Part shown: piece by piece, positions 40,845 to 50,049 of the stretch | Numbering within the stretch: position 1 is the stretch's first letter | Layout of the letters: every line of letters begins with the position of its first letter | Assembly (NCBI GenBank): GCA_963835705.1 | Contig: CAWIGR010000013.1 | Coordinates: 62,001 to 126,000 of the forward strand | Direction of reading: 5' to 3' | DNA length: 64,000 bases | Source: JACVRW01 sp963835705 | GTDB lineage: Bacteria > Actinomycetota > Thermoleophilia > Solirubrobacterales > Thermoleophilaceae | Made by a program: the position numbers and the translations under genes | Notes under the pieces: generated by a model | What the model was told of the DNA's origin: nothing | The model's database searches: none | Seen by the model: the letters and a program-made list of their open reading frames with translations, nothing else

Positions 40845-42696
40845 TCACATCAGATTCCAGTCGAGGAAGCGCTCGAGCCGCCGGTAGAAGTCGAGCTGGG
40901 GCCCCGCGCGCAGGAGGCCGTGGGCCTCGGTCGGGTAGGTCACGTACTCGAAGCGTCTTGCCGAGCCGGCGCAGCTCCGTGACCAGCTGCTCGGACTGCT
41001 TCGGGCTGACGCGCTCGTCGCGCTCGCCGTGGGCGACGAGCAGCGGCACCGTCACGTTCTCGAGCCGATGGAAGGCGGATCCGGCGATGTAGGCCTCGCG
41101 CGCGGTGGCGGGCGTGCCCATCATCCGGTCCAGGTCCTGGACGCCCTCGCGGTCGCCCTGCGCCCACGACGTGACGATGTCGCAGTCGCCGTACTTCGGC
41201 ACGGCGCAGCGGAAGCGGTGCTCGGGGTCGTCGGTCACGGCCAGCAGCGCCATGTACGAGCCGTAGCTGGCGCCGAAGATCCCGAGCCGGTCGCCGTCGA
41301 CCCAGTCGAGCGTGCGCAGGTAGTCGGCGGCGGCGAGGCAGTCCTTCGTGTCGTCCACGCCCCACACGCCGTGGTTCAGCCGCTCGAACTCGATCCCGTA
41401 CCCGGTCGAGCCGCGGAAGTTGGGCATCAGCCAGGCGTAGCCCTTGTCGACGAAGTACTGCGCGTGGCCGTCCCACTCGTCCGCGTAGGCCGCGGTAGGA
41501 CCGCCGTGCGGGTAGACCACGGCGGGCGCGGGGGACTCGGGCGAGGCCCCTCGGGGCCTCATGATGAACGCGGGGATCTCGAGGCCGTCGAACGAGCTGA
41601 AGACGACCTCCTCGAGCGCGGCGTGGGGCGCCCGCTTGACGGAGAGCGGCGCGGGGGCGTGGCGCGTGGACGGCCGTGTGCCCAGCCGCAGCTCGGGCGG
41701 CGTGTCGTGGTCCTCGTAGGTCGCCACGATCTCGCCCTTGGCGGTCCAGTGCGGACACCCCCAGGTCCCGCCGCGGGCGAGCTCGTCGGCCGCCCCGCTC
41801 GCGGCGTCCACCACGACCAGGTCGAAGCGGTTGCGGCGGCCGCGGACCGCGACGAGGCGAACGCCGCCCGGGGCCCACTCGGCCTCGGAGTGGTCGGCGC
41901 CCGCGTCGGTCAGCTGCCGGTCGCCCGTGCCGTCGCTTCCCACCAGGTGCAGCTCGTGGTGGCCGCTGCGCTCGGACACGTAGGCGATCGTCTCGCCGTC
42001 GGGCGACCAGGCCGGGCTGTGGTCGTGCATCCGCGGCGTGCCGGTGAGCGCTCTCACATCGCCGCTGTCGAGCCGCGCCACGCGGATCTCGCTGCGGTTG
42101 AGGTCCTCGCGCGGGGTGAAGGTGTAGGCGACCTCGCGGCCGTCGGGCGAGACAGTTGCTTGGCTCTCGTCGCCGTGCTCGTCGAGCTCGCCGTGCTGCG
42201 TCGCGAGGCGCCGCGGCCACGGGTCCTCGATGGCTGCGACCACCAGCCGAGTGGCGTCGCCGCGCTCGACCTCGAACACCAGGCTTGTGCCGTCCACCCA
42301 GACCGGATTCGCTCCCCTTGTCAGCCTGCGCGACGGCCCGCCCTCCGCCGGCACGAGGCAGACCTGGTCCCCGTCGGCGTAGGCGACCGTCGTCCCGTCC
42401 GGCGACAGCCGCGGCGGGACGTCCTCCCAGAACGGCATCGGGTCGCGGCCCGTGGTGAGACGCTCGGGCGGCAGGTCGCCCTCGAGGTCGAGCAGCCAGA
42501 CGTCGGAGGTGTCGCCGCCGTCCTCGATGAACACCGCCCGCCGCCGGTCAGCCCCCACCGTGAGCGAGCGGGGCCGCCGCGTGGCCGCGACCGCCTCGAG
42601 CCGCCAGTGCGGCGGCGGCTTCAGATCCTTGCGCGGCTGGGCCTGCACGCCGTCGTGCTCGTCCCGCCCGACCCACATCGACGTCTCTTCAGCCAT
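40845..42696 (-). CDS. S9-family prolyl oligopeptidase-like peptidase, frameshifted near the end
   Basis: About 617 residues. WD40-like TolB propeller repeats (PPRLSPDGTTVAYADGDQ, TVSPDGREVAYTF, SPAWSPDGETIAYVSER) occupy the first ~370 residues; the catalytic domain follows: VVYPHGGPTAAYADEW, FRGSTGYGIEFE, nucleophile Ser in GIFGASYGSYMALL near 480 and Asp in VAHGERDERVSP near 555. Near 40951-40962 a single-base shift moves the end into FEYVTYPTEAHGLL with the catalytic His, then FLDWNLM and TGA at 40845. ATG at 42696 overlaps the stop of the HDAC-like gene by 8 bp. Cytosolic peptidase for short peptides. Confidence 0.83.
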
Positions 42697-43732
42697 GCGC
42701 TCCCTCCTCGATTCCGGCCAGCGTCTCGAGCACGAGCCGTCCGATCTGGTCCAGCTCATAGCCGCCCTCCTGCACGATGACGGTCGGCAACCTCATCCCG
42801 CCGAGGATCCGGCCGGAGGCGCGGAATCCCTCCGCGCTGACCTCGAGCGGGCTCTCGGGATCGGCGCCCGCGGCGTCGACGCCGAGGGCCAGCACGAGCG
42901 CCTCGGCGCCGTCCGCCCACTCGGCGAGCGCCGCCACGGCCCCGAGCCAGGCCTCGTCGCCGCTGCCCGGCGGCAGCGGCACGTTGCGGTTGGCGCCGCC
43001 GCCGGTCTCGTCGGCGAACCCGAGGTAGTGCGGGAACCAGCCGGCCCCCGGGTCCACGTGCACCGAGCCGGTGAGCACGCCGGGGTCGTCGTAGAAGACC
43101 GCCTGTGTGCCGTTGCCGTGGTGGGCGTCGATGTCGAGCACGGCGACCTTGCCGCTCGTCGCGCCGCGGAGGCGCGCCGCCGCCGCGGCCGTGTTGTTCA
43201 GGTAACAGGAGCCGCCGAAGCACGTGCGCGTGACGTGATGGCCCGGCGGGCGGCAGCAGGCGTAGGCGGCGGGGGTTCCTGCGAGCACGAGGTCAGCGGC
43301 GGTGACCGCCGTGTCCACTGCCGTGCGCGCGGCCTCCCAGGTACCGGGTCCGATCAGGGTCATCGTGTCGTAGGCGAAGCGCCCCGCGCGAGCCGTGACG
43401 GCGGTGGGAATGCGGCCGTCGGGCGCCCCCAAGCCCGGGTGCGGGAACAGGTACGGCACCACGCGGTCCTGGCCCGGATCCTCCGTCATGCCGGCGGCCT
43501 CCCACTCCTCCCAGGCGGTGGCCAGGTAGTCCGTGAGGGGCGCGGAGTGGACCGCCAGGACCGCGCCGTCGGGCTGCTCCTGCGCGTCGACGAAGCGGGC
43601 TCCGGCCTCGGCAAGCGCCGCGCGGATCCGCTCGGCGCGCTCGGGCACCTCGGTCCCGGGGGTGCGGATCCCGACCCAGACCTCGCCGCCGGGATCGTGC
43701 AGGCGGTGGCGGTCGCTCCAGACGACGGGCAT
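42689..43732 (-). CDS. Histone deacetylase-family amidohydrolase (acetylpolyamine amidohydrolase-like)
   Basis: 347 residues, zinc amidohydrolase. YACCRPPGHHVTR near 135 has the tandem active-site His; VLDIDAHHGNGTQAVF near 172 gives Asp/His zinc ligands; SVHVDPGAGWFPHYLGF near 194 and LALGVDAAGADPESPL near 265 follow, the latter with the third Asp ligand. Bacterial class II HDAC-like enzymes deacylate acetylpolyamines and related amides. ATG at 43732 chosen; the frame stays open upstream to 43780 but overlaps the divergent DmpA-like start. Followed by the S9 peptidase in the same operon. Confidence 0.85.
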   Translation of the reverse strand: MPVVWSDRHRLHDPGGEVWVGIRTPGTEVPERAERIRAALAEAGARFVDAQEQPDGAVLAVHSAPLTDYLATAWEEWEAAGMTEDPGQDRVVPYLFPHPGLGAPDGRIPTAVTARAGRFAYDTMTLIGPGTWEAARTAVDTAVTAADLVLAGTPAAYACCRPPGHHVTRTCFGGSCYLNNTAAAAARLRGATSGKVAVLDIDAHHGNGTQAVFYDDPGVLTGSVHVDPGAGWFPHYLGFADETGGGANRNVPLPPGSGDEAWLGAVAALAEWADGAEALVLALGVDAAGADPESPLEVSAEGFRASGRILGGMRLPTVIVQEGGYELDQIGRLVLETLAGIEEGAHG

Positions 43733-43778
43733 CGCGAGTCCCACCGCGCGAGCGTATCCGGAGGTAGGGTGCCGGGCC

Positions 43779-44819
43779 ATGGCCGCCGACAGCCTGCGCG
43801 ATCACGGGCTTCGCATCGGCGAGCTGGAGCCGGGACCCACGTGCGGGATCGGCGACGTGGGCGGCGTGCGGGTCGGGCACGTCACGGTGCGCCGCGACGA
43901 GCCGGACCCGCCGGAGGGAAGAGGAGTCGGCCGCAGCGGGGTGACCGCCGTGATTCCCGGCGATCCCGGCACGCTTCTGACCGAGCCGGTGCCCGCCGGG
44001 GTGGCGGTGCTGGCCGGCGCCGGTGAGATGACGGGGTCGATCGGTGTGGCCGAGTGGGGCATCCTCGAGACGCCGATCTACCTGACCGCGACGATGGCCG
44101 TGGGCCGCGTCTTCGACGGCGCCGTAACCGCGGCGGTGGCGGCCGACCCGGCGATCGGTGTGGACGCGGTTGTGATCCCGGTCGTGGCCGAGTGCGACGA
44201 CAGCTGGCTGAGCGAGGCGCGCGTGGTCCAAGTGGAGGCGGCCGACGCCGGGCGTGCGCTCGCGGCGGCCACCCCCGGGCCGGTCGAGCAGGGGGCGGTG
44301 GGCGCCGGCGCCGGGATGGTCTGCTTCGAGTGGAAGGGCGGCATCGGCACGTCGAGCCGCACGGTCGAGGGCTCCACGGTCGGCGTGCTCGTGCTGGCGA
44401 ACTTCGGCACGCGCGAGCAGCTGCGCGTGGACGGCGTGCCGGTCGGGCGGCTGCTGGGCGAGGGCGCCGCCGAGCCGCGCGGCCCGGCCGGGAGCTGCAT
44501 CGCGATCGTCGCCACCGACGCGCCGCTCGGCGGCGCCGACCTGACCAGGGTGGCACGGCGCGCCGGACTCGGCCTCGCGCGAACCGGATCGGTGGGCCAC
44601 CACAACAGCGGCGAGATCTTCATGGCCTTCTCGACCACCCGGTCGGCGACGGACGTGGACATCGACCCGATCTTCGCCGCCACCGTCGACGCGACCGAGG
44701 AGGCCGTGCTGAACGCCCTCTGGAGCGCCGAGCGCACGACCGGCCGCGAGGGCCGCGTCGTCGAAGCGCTGCCGCACGACGAGGTGCTCGAGCTGCTGGC
44801 GTCCCACGGCCGGCTCTAA
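43779..44819 (+). CDS. P1-family peptidase (DmpA/BapA beta-peptidyl aminopeptidase type)
   Basis: 346 residues, Ntn-hydrolase relative that cleaves itself into two chains. The self-cleavage/nucleophile site is GHHNSGEIFMAF: cleavage is expected between Asn276 and Ser277. Other family blocks: CGIGDVGGVRVGHVTV, GVTAVIP, TGSIGVAEWGILETPIYLT, VPVVAECDD-type segment (VIPVVAECDDSWL) and FEWKGGIGTSSR. DmpA takes D- and L-amino-acid amides, BapA beta-peptides. ATG start at 43779; divergent from the HDAC-like gene with 46 bp between. The stop overlaps that of the convergent LLM gene. Confidence 0.9.
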   Translation: MAADSLRDHGLRIGELEPGPTCGIGDVGGVRVGHVTVRRDEPDPPEGRGVGRSGVTAVIPGDPGTLLTEPVPAGVAVLAGAGEMTGSIGVAEWGILETPIYLTATMAVGRVFDGAVTAAVAADPAIGVDAVVIPVVAECDDSWLSEARVVQVEAADAGRALAAATPGPVEQGAVGAGAGMVCFEWKGGIGTSSRTVEGSTVGVLVLANFGTREQLRVDGVPVGRLLGEGAAEPRGPAGSCIAIVATDAPLGGADLTRVARRAGLGLARTGSVGHHNSGEIFMAFSTTRSATDVDIDPIFAATVDATEEAVLNALWSAERTTGREGRVVEALPHDEVLELLASHGRL

Positions 44820-45772
44820 CCGGGAAAGCGCCTCAGGATCTCCTTGGCGTACGTGGTAAAGAAGTCGTCGCCGGGACCCCCGACCTGGTGGATGTAGAGC
44901 TCGTCGGCCCCGGCGTCGGCGAACTCCTGGATGGCGGCGAGATGGCGGTCCATGTCGGGTCCGCACGGCACGGCCTCGCCCAGCATGTCCTCGGTCACGA
45001 TCTCGCTGGCCTGCTCGAAGTGCGCGGGGGTGGGCAGCACCTGGGCGAGCTCGCCCGGGAGCCCTTCGTTCGGCCAGAGGCGGCGCACCGTCCGGCGCGC
45101 CTCGGCCTCGTCCGGACCCCAGCAGACCTTGATGCCCGCCTGGACCACCTTGTCGCCGCCGCCGTTCGAGCGGAAGCGGCCGATCAGGTCGGCGTCCGGC
45201 ATCGTGATCACGTAGCCGTCACCGATTCGAGCGGCGAGGTCGACCGCCCTCGGGCCGAAGCCCGACACGGGGATGGGCGGCGGCGAGTCCGGGAGCGTGT
45301 AGATGCGGGCCTGCTGGACGCGGTAGTGCGTGCCGCGGTGACTTACGACCCCGCCGCGCCACAGCTTTCGCATCAGCTCGATCGCCTCCTCGAGCATCTC
45401 GAGCCGGACCGACGCCTCGGGCCAGGCGTCCCCGAGCACGTGCTCGTTGAGCGCCTCGCCGCTGCCGACCCCGAACCGGAAGCGGTCGCCGAACATCGCG
45501 GCCGTGGTGGCGGCGGCCTGCGCCACCACGGCGGGGTGGATCCGCACGGTCGGGCAGGTGACCGCCGTGGTCACAGGGCCCCTCGAGGTCACCTGAGACA
45601 GAGCGCCCAGCACTGTCCACACGAACGGCGACTGGCCCTGCTCGTCGTTCCACGGGTGGTAGTGGTCCGAGATCCAGAGGCCGTGGAAGCCGGCCTCCTC
45701 CGCGGCGCGCGCCTGGGCCAGCAGCTCGTCCGGCGTGAACTCCTCTGTGGCGAGGAAGAAGCCGATCCGCAT
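44816..45772 (-). CDS. LLM-class F420-dependent oxidoreductase
   Basis: 318 residues, TIM-barrel luciferase-like monooxygenase family. RIGFFLATEEFTPDELLAQA, AGFHGLWISDHYHPW near 33-47, RFRFGVGSGEALNEHVLG near 108-125, PIPVSGFGPRAVDLAARIGDG near 180 and AGADELYIHQVGG near 290 follow the F420-dependent glucose-6-phosphate dehydrogenase-like (TIGR03557) pattern. Substrate is not evident. ATG at 45772; the epimerase stop is 2 bp upstream, so they are one transcript. Confidence 0.88.
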   Translation of the reverse strand: MRIGFFLATEEFTPDELLAQARAAEEAGFHGLWISDHYHPWNDEQGQSPFVWTVLGALSQVTSRGPVTTAVTCPTVRIHPAVVAQAAATTAAMFGDRFRFGVGSGEALNEHVLGDAWPEASVRLEMLEEAIELMRKLWRGGVVSHRGTHYRVQQARIYTLPDSPPPIPVSGFGPRAVDLAARIGDGYVITMPDADLIGRFRSNGGGDKVVQAGIKVCWGPDEAEARRTVRRLWPNEGLPGELAQVLPTPAHFEQASEIVTEDMLGEAVPCGPDMDRHLAAIQEFADAGADELYIHQVGGPGDDFFTTYAKEILRRFPG

Positions 45773-45774
45773 CG

Positions 45775-46830
45775 TCAGAGGCCGGTCCGGCGGCCCACTC
45801 CTGTCAGCAGCTCGCGCGCGCGGAGCGGCCCGCTGGTGGCGGGCGCGAGCGGCGGGGTGTCGGTCCCGGCGCGGTCGCGGATCCCCGCGAGGAGCTCCGT
45901 GAGCGCCTCGTCGGCGCCGCACCGGGGCTCCCAGCCGAGCTCGCGTCGGGCCCTGGTGGTGTCCATGAGCGGCACCGCGAGGCCCATGTCGAGCCAGCCC
46001 GGCTCGGAGGGCTGGAGGTGGAGCCGGTAGCTGAGCGCAGCGCCCGCGCGGAGCAGGCCGGGATGGACGCGGATGGGGCGGGCCGACAGCAGCCGCGCGA
46101 GCCCGCCCGAGTCCAGCACGGGCTCCGCGGCCACGTTGAAGGCGCCGCGCACGTCCGCGAGGGCGGCGCGGCGGTAGGCGTCGGCCACGTCGTCCGCGTG
46201 CACGGCCTGGAACGAGAGCCGCTCGGTCCGGGGGACGACCGGGATCAGCTCGCGGCGGACGAGCGGGCTCGGCAGGAACGGGCCGGCGAACAGACGCCGG
46301 ATGCCGGTGGCGGCCTCGCGCTTGAAGATCAGGCCTGGGCGCAGCCGCACCACGCGCACCGAGGGCATCTCGCGCTCGAAGCGGTCGAGCATCCGCTCGA
46401 CCTCGGCCTTGTGCCGCGAGTAGAAGGACGACTCGATGCCCTCCGTCGGCCAGCTCTCGTCCACCCGCCGGTCCTTGGGGCCGGGCGAGTACGCCCCCAC
46501 CGACGACGCGTACACGAGCGCAGGAACGCCCGCCGCGGCGGCCGCCTCGAAGACCCGCCTGCTGCCGTCCACGTTCGTGGCGCGCAGCGTCGCCTCGTCA
46601 CGCCCGGGCTGGATGAGCCACGCGAGATGGATGACCGCGTCGGCCCCGCTGAGGAGTGGCGCGAGGTCGTCGCGCGAGATGTCGGCCTGGGCCCAGGCGG
46701 TCTTCGCGTAGCCGAGCGTGGGAAGCCGCCGGGCGACGCCGAGAATCGACTCCACGGCCGGCTCGTCCGCGAGCGAGCGCAACACGCTCGTGCCCACGTT
46801 GCCCGTGGCTCCGACCACGACGATGCGCAT
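45775..46830 (-). CDS. NAD-dependent epimerase/dehydratase (extended SDR)
   Basis: 351 residues. Rossmann motif VVVGATGNVGTSVLR at the N-terminus, AVIHLAWLIQPGRD near 65, the Ser and Tyr-x-x-x-Lys in YASSVGAYSPGP near 107 and YSRHKAEVERM near 138. The C-terminal part (ELIPVVPRTERLSFQAVHADDVADAYRRA) binds the substrate. Typical of small nucleotide-sugar or steroid-type reductases; exact substrate unknown. ATG at 46830, 54 bp from the tRNA-Phe. First gene of the pair with the LLM oxidoreductase. Confidence 0.87.
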   Translation of the reverse strand: MRIVVVGATGNVGTSVLRSLADEPAVESILGVARRLPTLGYAKTAWAQADISRDDLAPLLSGADAVIHLAWLIQPGRDEATLRATNVDGSRRVFEAAAAAGVPALVYASSVGAYSPGPKDRRVDESWPTEGIESSFYSRHKAEVERMLDRFEREMPSVRVVRLRPGLIFKREAATGIRRLFAGPFLPSPLVRRELIPVVPRTERLSFQAVHADDVADAYRRAALADVRGAFNVAAEPVLDSGGLARLLSARPIRVHPGLLRAGAALSYRLHLQPSEPGWLDMGLAVPLMDTTRARRELGWEPRCGADEALTELLAGIRDRAGTDTPPLAPATSGPLRARELLTGVGRRTGL

Positions 46831-46884
46831 GCCGAGCGGCTACCCGGGCGCCTGGTGCGGAAACGGCGCTCCCGGGCTCTGGGA

Positions 46885-46957
46885 TGGCGAGGGCCAGAAT
46901 CGAACTGGCGACACCACGATTTTCAGTCGTGTGCTCTACCGACTGAGCTACCTCGCC
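46885..46957 (-). tRNA. trnF: tRNA-Phe (anticodon GAA)
   Basis: A 73-nt cloverleaf on the minus strand. The acceptor arm pairs GGCGAGG with CCTCGCC; the D arm is GCTCAGTCGGTAGAGC; the anticodon arm is CACGA-CTGAAAA-TCGTG with GAA at positions 34-36; the T arm contains GTTCGATTC. Discriminator A is present and CCA is not encoded. Confidence 0.95.
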
Positions 46958-47007
46958 GAAACAGCCCGACGATGGTAGCGGCGTGGCGGCCGCCGGCGTG
47001 GGGCTGC

Positions 47008-47523
47008 TTAGGCCAGCCCCTCCGCCTGATACTCGCGCAGGAAGCCCTCGAACAGGCGGCGGTGGCCCTCCTCGTCGTGGAGGATCTCGATCACCATGTC
47101 CTGGGTCACCGGGTCCTTGCCCTCGCAGAACTCGATGATCTGGTTGTAGTGCTCGATCGCGCCCGACTCGGCCTCGATCACGCCCTTGATCACGTGGACG
47201 ATGTCGACCTGGTCTTCGGGCGGCTGCAGGTAGGACTGCTCGGCGTTGAAGTCGAGCGAGCCGGGGACGACCCCGTAGAGCTCCTTGATCCGCTCGCCGA
47301 ACGCGCGCGCGTGCCCGAGCTCCTCCTGGACGTCCTGCTCGAGCGACTCGATGATCTCCTGCGCCCGCACGCCGTCCGGGTTGATCGAGTTCGCGAGATA
47401 GCTCATCACGGTCTCGACCTCCATCCAGTAGGCCTTGGCGAGCATCTCGATCAGCTGGCCGCGATCCTCGCGCATCCCCTCGCCGAGGATGCCGTGGCGA
47501 ATTGTCGTCGTCGTGTCTGCCAT
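47008..47523 (-). CDS. Ferritin-like / bacterioferritin-type protein
   Basis: 171 residues, four-helix bundle with di-iron ligands: LIEMLAKAYWMEVETVMSYL (Glu near 35-37), EELGHARAFGERI (Glu/His near 68-71), VIEAESGAIEHYNQII near 118 and EILHDEEGHRRLFEGFL near 148 (Glu-x-x-His). Dps-like (DPSL) or small ferritin type; likely stores iron or removes peroxide. ATG at 47523. Only 19 bp from the divergent EcsC gene. The DtxR-type regulator at 11.3 kb would be a natural regulator of such genes, but no box is visible here. Confidence 0.85.
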   Translation of the reverse strand: MADTTTTIRHGILGEGMREDRGQLIEMLAKAYWMEVETVMSYLANSINPDGVRAQEIIESLEQDVQEELGHARAFGERIKELYGVVPGSLDFNAEQSYLQPPEDQVDIVHVIKGVIEAESGAIEHYNQIIEFCEGKDPVTQDMVIEILHDEEGHRRLFEGFLREYQAEGLA

Positions 47524-47542
47524 GGTCTGAGAGTACCCGCCG

Positions 47543-48190
47543 ATGGCGACTCAAACCGAGCACCTCCCCCACATGGAGCGTCTGCCGAAGGCGCTCTGGA
47601 ATCGCATCCTCGCCCAGCCGGAGCGTGCCCCGGAGCTGATCGCGCTGGCGGCCGCGGACCGCTTCGGGCCGCAGGCCGAGGAGTGGGTGCGGATCGCCGG
47701 CGCCGGCCACTCGCCCGAGAAGCTCGCCAAGGTGGCCTTGAAGAAGCACGTGCGGCTCGCGCGGCTCGAGGGCGGCGTGCTCGGCGTGGGGGGAGTGTTC
47801 ACCGCCGCACCGGACGTGGTCGCCCTGATCTGGATCCAGAGCCGCATGATCTTCTACATCGCGGCCGCGTACGGCTACGACCCGCGCCACCCGATGCGGC
47901 CGGCCGAGCTGCTGGCTCTGCAGGGCGTCTATGCCACCGCGGAGGACGCGCGGAAGGCGCTCGACGGCATGGGCAAGCTGATGGCGCAGGCGATGGTGGA
48001 GAAGGCGCTGGCCGGCCGCACCACCGACCGCCTGCACCGCCGCCTGGTGAGGTACCTCGCCAGGCGGCTGGCGCGCCGCTACGCCGGCCGGCTGATCCCG
48101 TTCATCGGCGCCCCCATCGGCGCGGTCCAGAACGGCAACGCGACCAAGTATGTCGGCCGGCTGGCGCTGTCGTACTACGCGCGCCCGTAG
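47543..48190 (+). CDS. EcsC-family protein
   Basis: 215 residues. LPKALWNRILAQPERAPELIALAAADRFG, a long basic helix (KLAKVALKKHVRLARLEG), then a Gly/Val-rich membrane-associating stretch (GVLGVGGVFTAAPDVVALIWIQSRM) and YAAAYGYDPRHP-type segment (IAAAYGYDP) identify EcsC. The family's molecular role is not known; the B. subtilis member sits beside an ABC transporter. ATG at 47543. The last 16 bp overlap the end of the convergent SDR gene. Confidence 0.8.
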   Translation: MATQTEHLPHMERLPKALWNRILAQPERAPELIALAAADRFGPQAEEWVRIAGAGHSPEKLAKVALKKHVRLARLEGGVLGVGGVFTAAPDVVALIWIQSRMIFYIAAAYGYDPRHPMRPAELLALQGVYATAEDARKALDGMGKLMAQAMVEKALAGRTTDRLHRRLVRYLARRLARRYAGRLIPFIGAPIGAVQNGNATKYVGRLALSYYARP

Positions 48191-48843
48191 ACGGGCACCG
48201 CACCGCCGCTGGTGGGCGCCGCGTCGTCCGAGACGAGGAAGCGCACGACCTTGGCGATCTCCTCCGGCTTGACCCACTTCGAGTGGTCGGCGTTCGGCTG
48301 TGACTCGCGGTTCGCGGGCGTGTCGATCACGCTCGGAAGGATCGCGTTGCAGCGGACCCCCTCCTTGCGGTACTCCACGTCCAGCGCGTTCACCAGCGCC
48401 AGCACGGAGGCCTTCGCGACCGAGTAGGCGCCGCCGCCCGGATAGGGACGCAGCGCGGTGCGCGCGGACACACACACGAACGCCCCGCCGCCGCGCTCCA
48501 TCAGGCGAGGCATCGCCGCGCGCGCGAGAAGAAAGGCGGGTGTCAGGTTGAGCTGCATCAGCCGCGCGAACTCCGCCGGGTCGGTCTCGTGGAGGCGCGG
48601 CCCGTCGGCGAAGCCCCCGACCAGGTTGACCACCGCCTCGAGGTCGTCAACCGCCTTCACCGCCGCGTCCGCCGCATCAGGATCGAACAGGTCCGCCTCG
48701 ATCAGCTCGACCGGCTCGGAGGCGAGCCGCTCGCGCTCGGCGTCGACCACCCACGTCGCCGCGACGTCGTACCCCGACCGGATCAGCTCGCGCACCACGG
48801 CCGACCCGAGAAAGCCCGTACCGCCGGCCACGAGCACCGCCAT
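48175..48843 (-). CDS. Short-chain dehydrogenase/reductase
   Basis: 222 residues. Cofactor motif VAGGTGFLGSAVVREL, NLVGGFADG near 72 where NAG is usual, catalytic Ser in CVSARTA near 122 and YSVAKAS (Tyr-x-x-x-Lys) near 136. The C-terminus (ILPSVIDTPANRE) is the usual substrate loop. Divergent NLVGG in place of NNAG is a mild oddity shared with some SDRs of this type. ATG at 48843. Confidence 0.86.
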   Translation of the reverse strand: MAVLVAGGTGFLGSAVVRELIRSGYDVAATWVVDAERERLASEPVELIEADLFDPDAADAAVKAVDDLEAVVNLVGGFADGPRLHETDPAEFARLMQLNLTPAFLLARAAMPRLMERGGGAFVCVSARTALRPYPGGGAYSVAKASVLALVNALDVEYRKEGVRCNAILPSVIDTPANRESQPNADHSKWVKPEEIAKVVRFLVSDDAAPTSGGAVPVYGRA

Positions 48844-48911
48844 GTCAGAAGCTCCCGTCGGGGGGCGACTTCATCGTCGTGCACCCTATCCCGTCCGAAT
48901 CCAGGATTACC

Positions 48912-49889
48912 GTGGCAAGCCCGATGGAGCAGCCCACGCTCATGCCCTCGAAGTGCTTCGTGCGCGACTTGGCCGACGGTCAGGAGGTCAACTCGATCTT
49001 CGTCGTGAGGGCCCACAGCAGGCGCCAGCGGCGCAGCGGCGACGCCTTCCTGAAGCTCCGCCTGGGCGACGTCACGGGCTCGATGGAGGCCGTGGTCTGG
49101 GACGAGATCGAGCGGCTCGCGCCGATCTGCCCGAGCGGTGCCATCGTCCGCGTTCTCGGCCTCTACTGCGTCGACGAGCGCTACGGCGGGGCGCTCACGA
49201 TCAAGCGGATGCGCGCCGCCGTGGAGGGCGAGTACGACCTGGCCGACCTCATGGAGGGCTCGCCGGTCCCCTACCCGCAGCTGTGCGCGGACCTCGACTC
49301 GCTCGTCGAGACGATCCAGCGTCCCCATCTGCGCGATCTGCTCGGGCGCCTGCTCGGCCCGGACTACCGCGAGGCGCCCGCGGCCAAGTACTACCACCAG
49401 GCATACCGCCACGGGCTGCTCGAGCACTGCCTGTCGGTGGCCGAGGGCGTGAGCGCGCTCGCCGCCAAGTTCCCGGGCATCGACCGCGACGTCGCCGTCT
49501 CGGGCGCGCTGCTGCACGACATCGGCAAGGTCGAGGCCTACACCACGTCGAACGGCGCCATCGAGCTCACCGACGCCGGCAAGCTGCTCGGCGAGATACC
49601 GCTCGGCTACTACATGGTCCGGCGCGCGATCGAGGACATGGAGGGCTTCCCGCAGGAGGACGCCGACCACCTGCTCCACATCGTCCTGAGCCACCACGGC
49701 AAGCTCGAGCACGGCAGCCCGGTCGTGCCCTGCACCCGCGAGGCCACGCTCGTGCACTTCATCGACAACCTGGGCGGCAACCTGGGCAGCTTCGACCGGA
49801 TCGAGCGCACGCTCGCCGACGGCGCGCGCTGGTCCGACTTCGACCGCGGGATCTCCACGTCCGCGTACTTCGCGCCGCGGGCGGCCTAG
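48912..49889 (+). CDS. HD-domain OB-fold nuclease, YhaM-like 3'-5' exoribonuclease
   Basis: 325 residues. An OB-fold comes first (KCFVRDLADGQEVNSIFVV, GDAFLKLRLGDVTGSMEAVVWD), then an HD phosphohydrolase domain with HGLLEHCLSVAEG near 170, LLHDIGK near 197 and LSHHGKLEHGS near 258. This order is that of YhaM/CBF1, an RNA (and DNA) 3'-5' exonuclease. GTG at 48912 has AGGA 5 bases upstream, better than the in-frame GTG at 48879 or ATG at 48924. Divergent from the SDR gene. Confidence 0.88.
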   Translation: MASPMEQPTLMPSKCFVRDLADGQEVNSIFVVRAHSRRQRRSGDAFLKLRLGDVTGSMEAVVWDEIERLAPICPSGAIVRVLGLYCVDERYGGALTIKRMRAAVEGEYDLADLMEGSPVPYPQLCADLDSLVETIQRPHLRDLLGRLLGPDYREAPAAKYYHQAYRHGLLEHCLSVAEGVSALAAKFPGIDRDVAVSGALLHDIGKVEAYTTSNGAIELTDAGKLLGEIPLGYYMVRRAIEDMEGFPQEDADHLLHIVLSHHGKLEHGSPVVPCTREATLVHFIDNLGGNLGSFDRIERTLADGARWSDFDRGISTSAYFAPRAA

Positions 49890-50049
49890 CCCCTAGCCCG
49901 TCCCCCTCCTCGCTTCCGTTGGGCTCGAAGGCGCGCGGTTTTCGTGGAGTGGGTTGAGCCTCCGGACGGTACGGATCCGCGCAAATTGCGAAGGCAGAAG
50001 CCCGGGGGGCGGCCGTCCCGAGGTTTCCCGCTTATCCTCGTGAAGTTCG

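Noticed and set aside
49890..50049. 160-bp gap before the PafBC-type gene
   Set aside because: Checked for small ORFs, tRNA and hairpins; nothing supportable seen.
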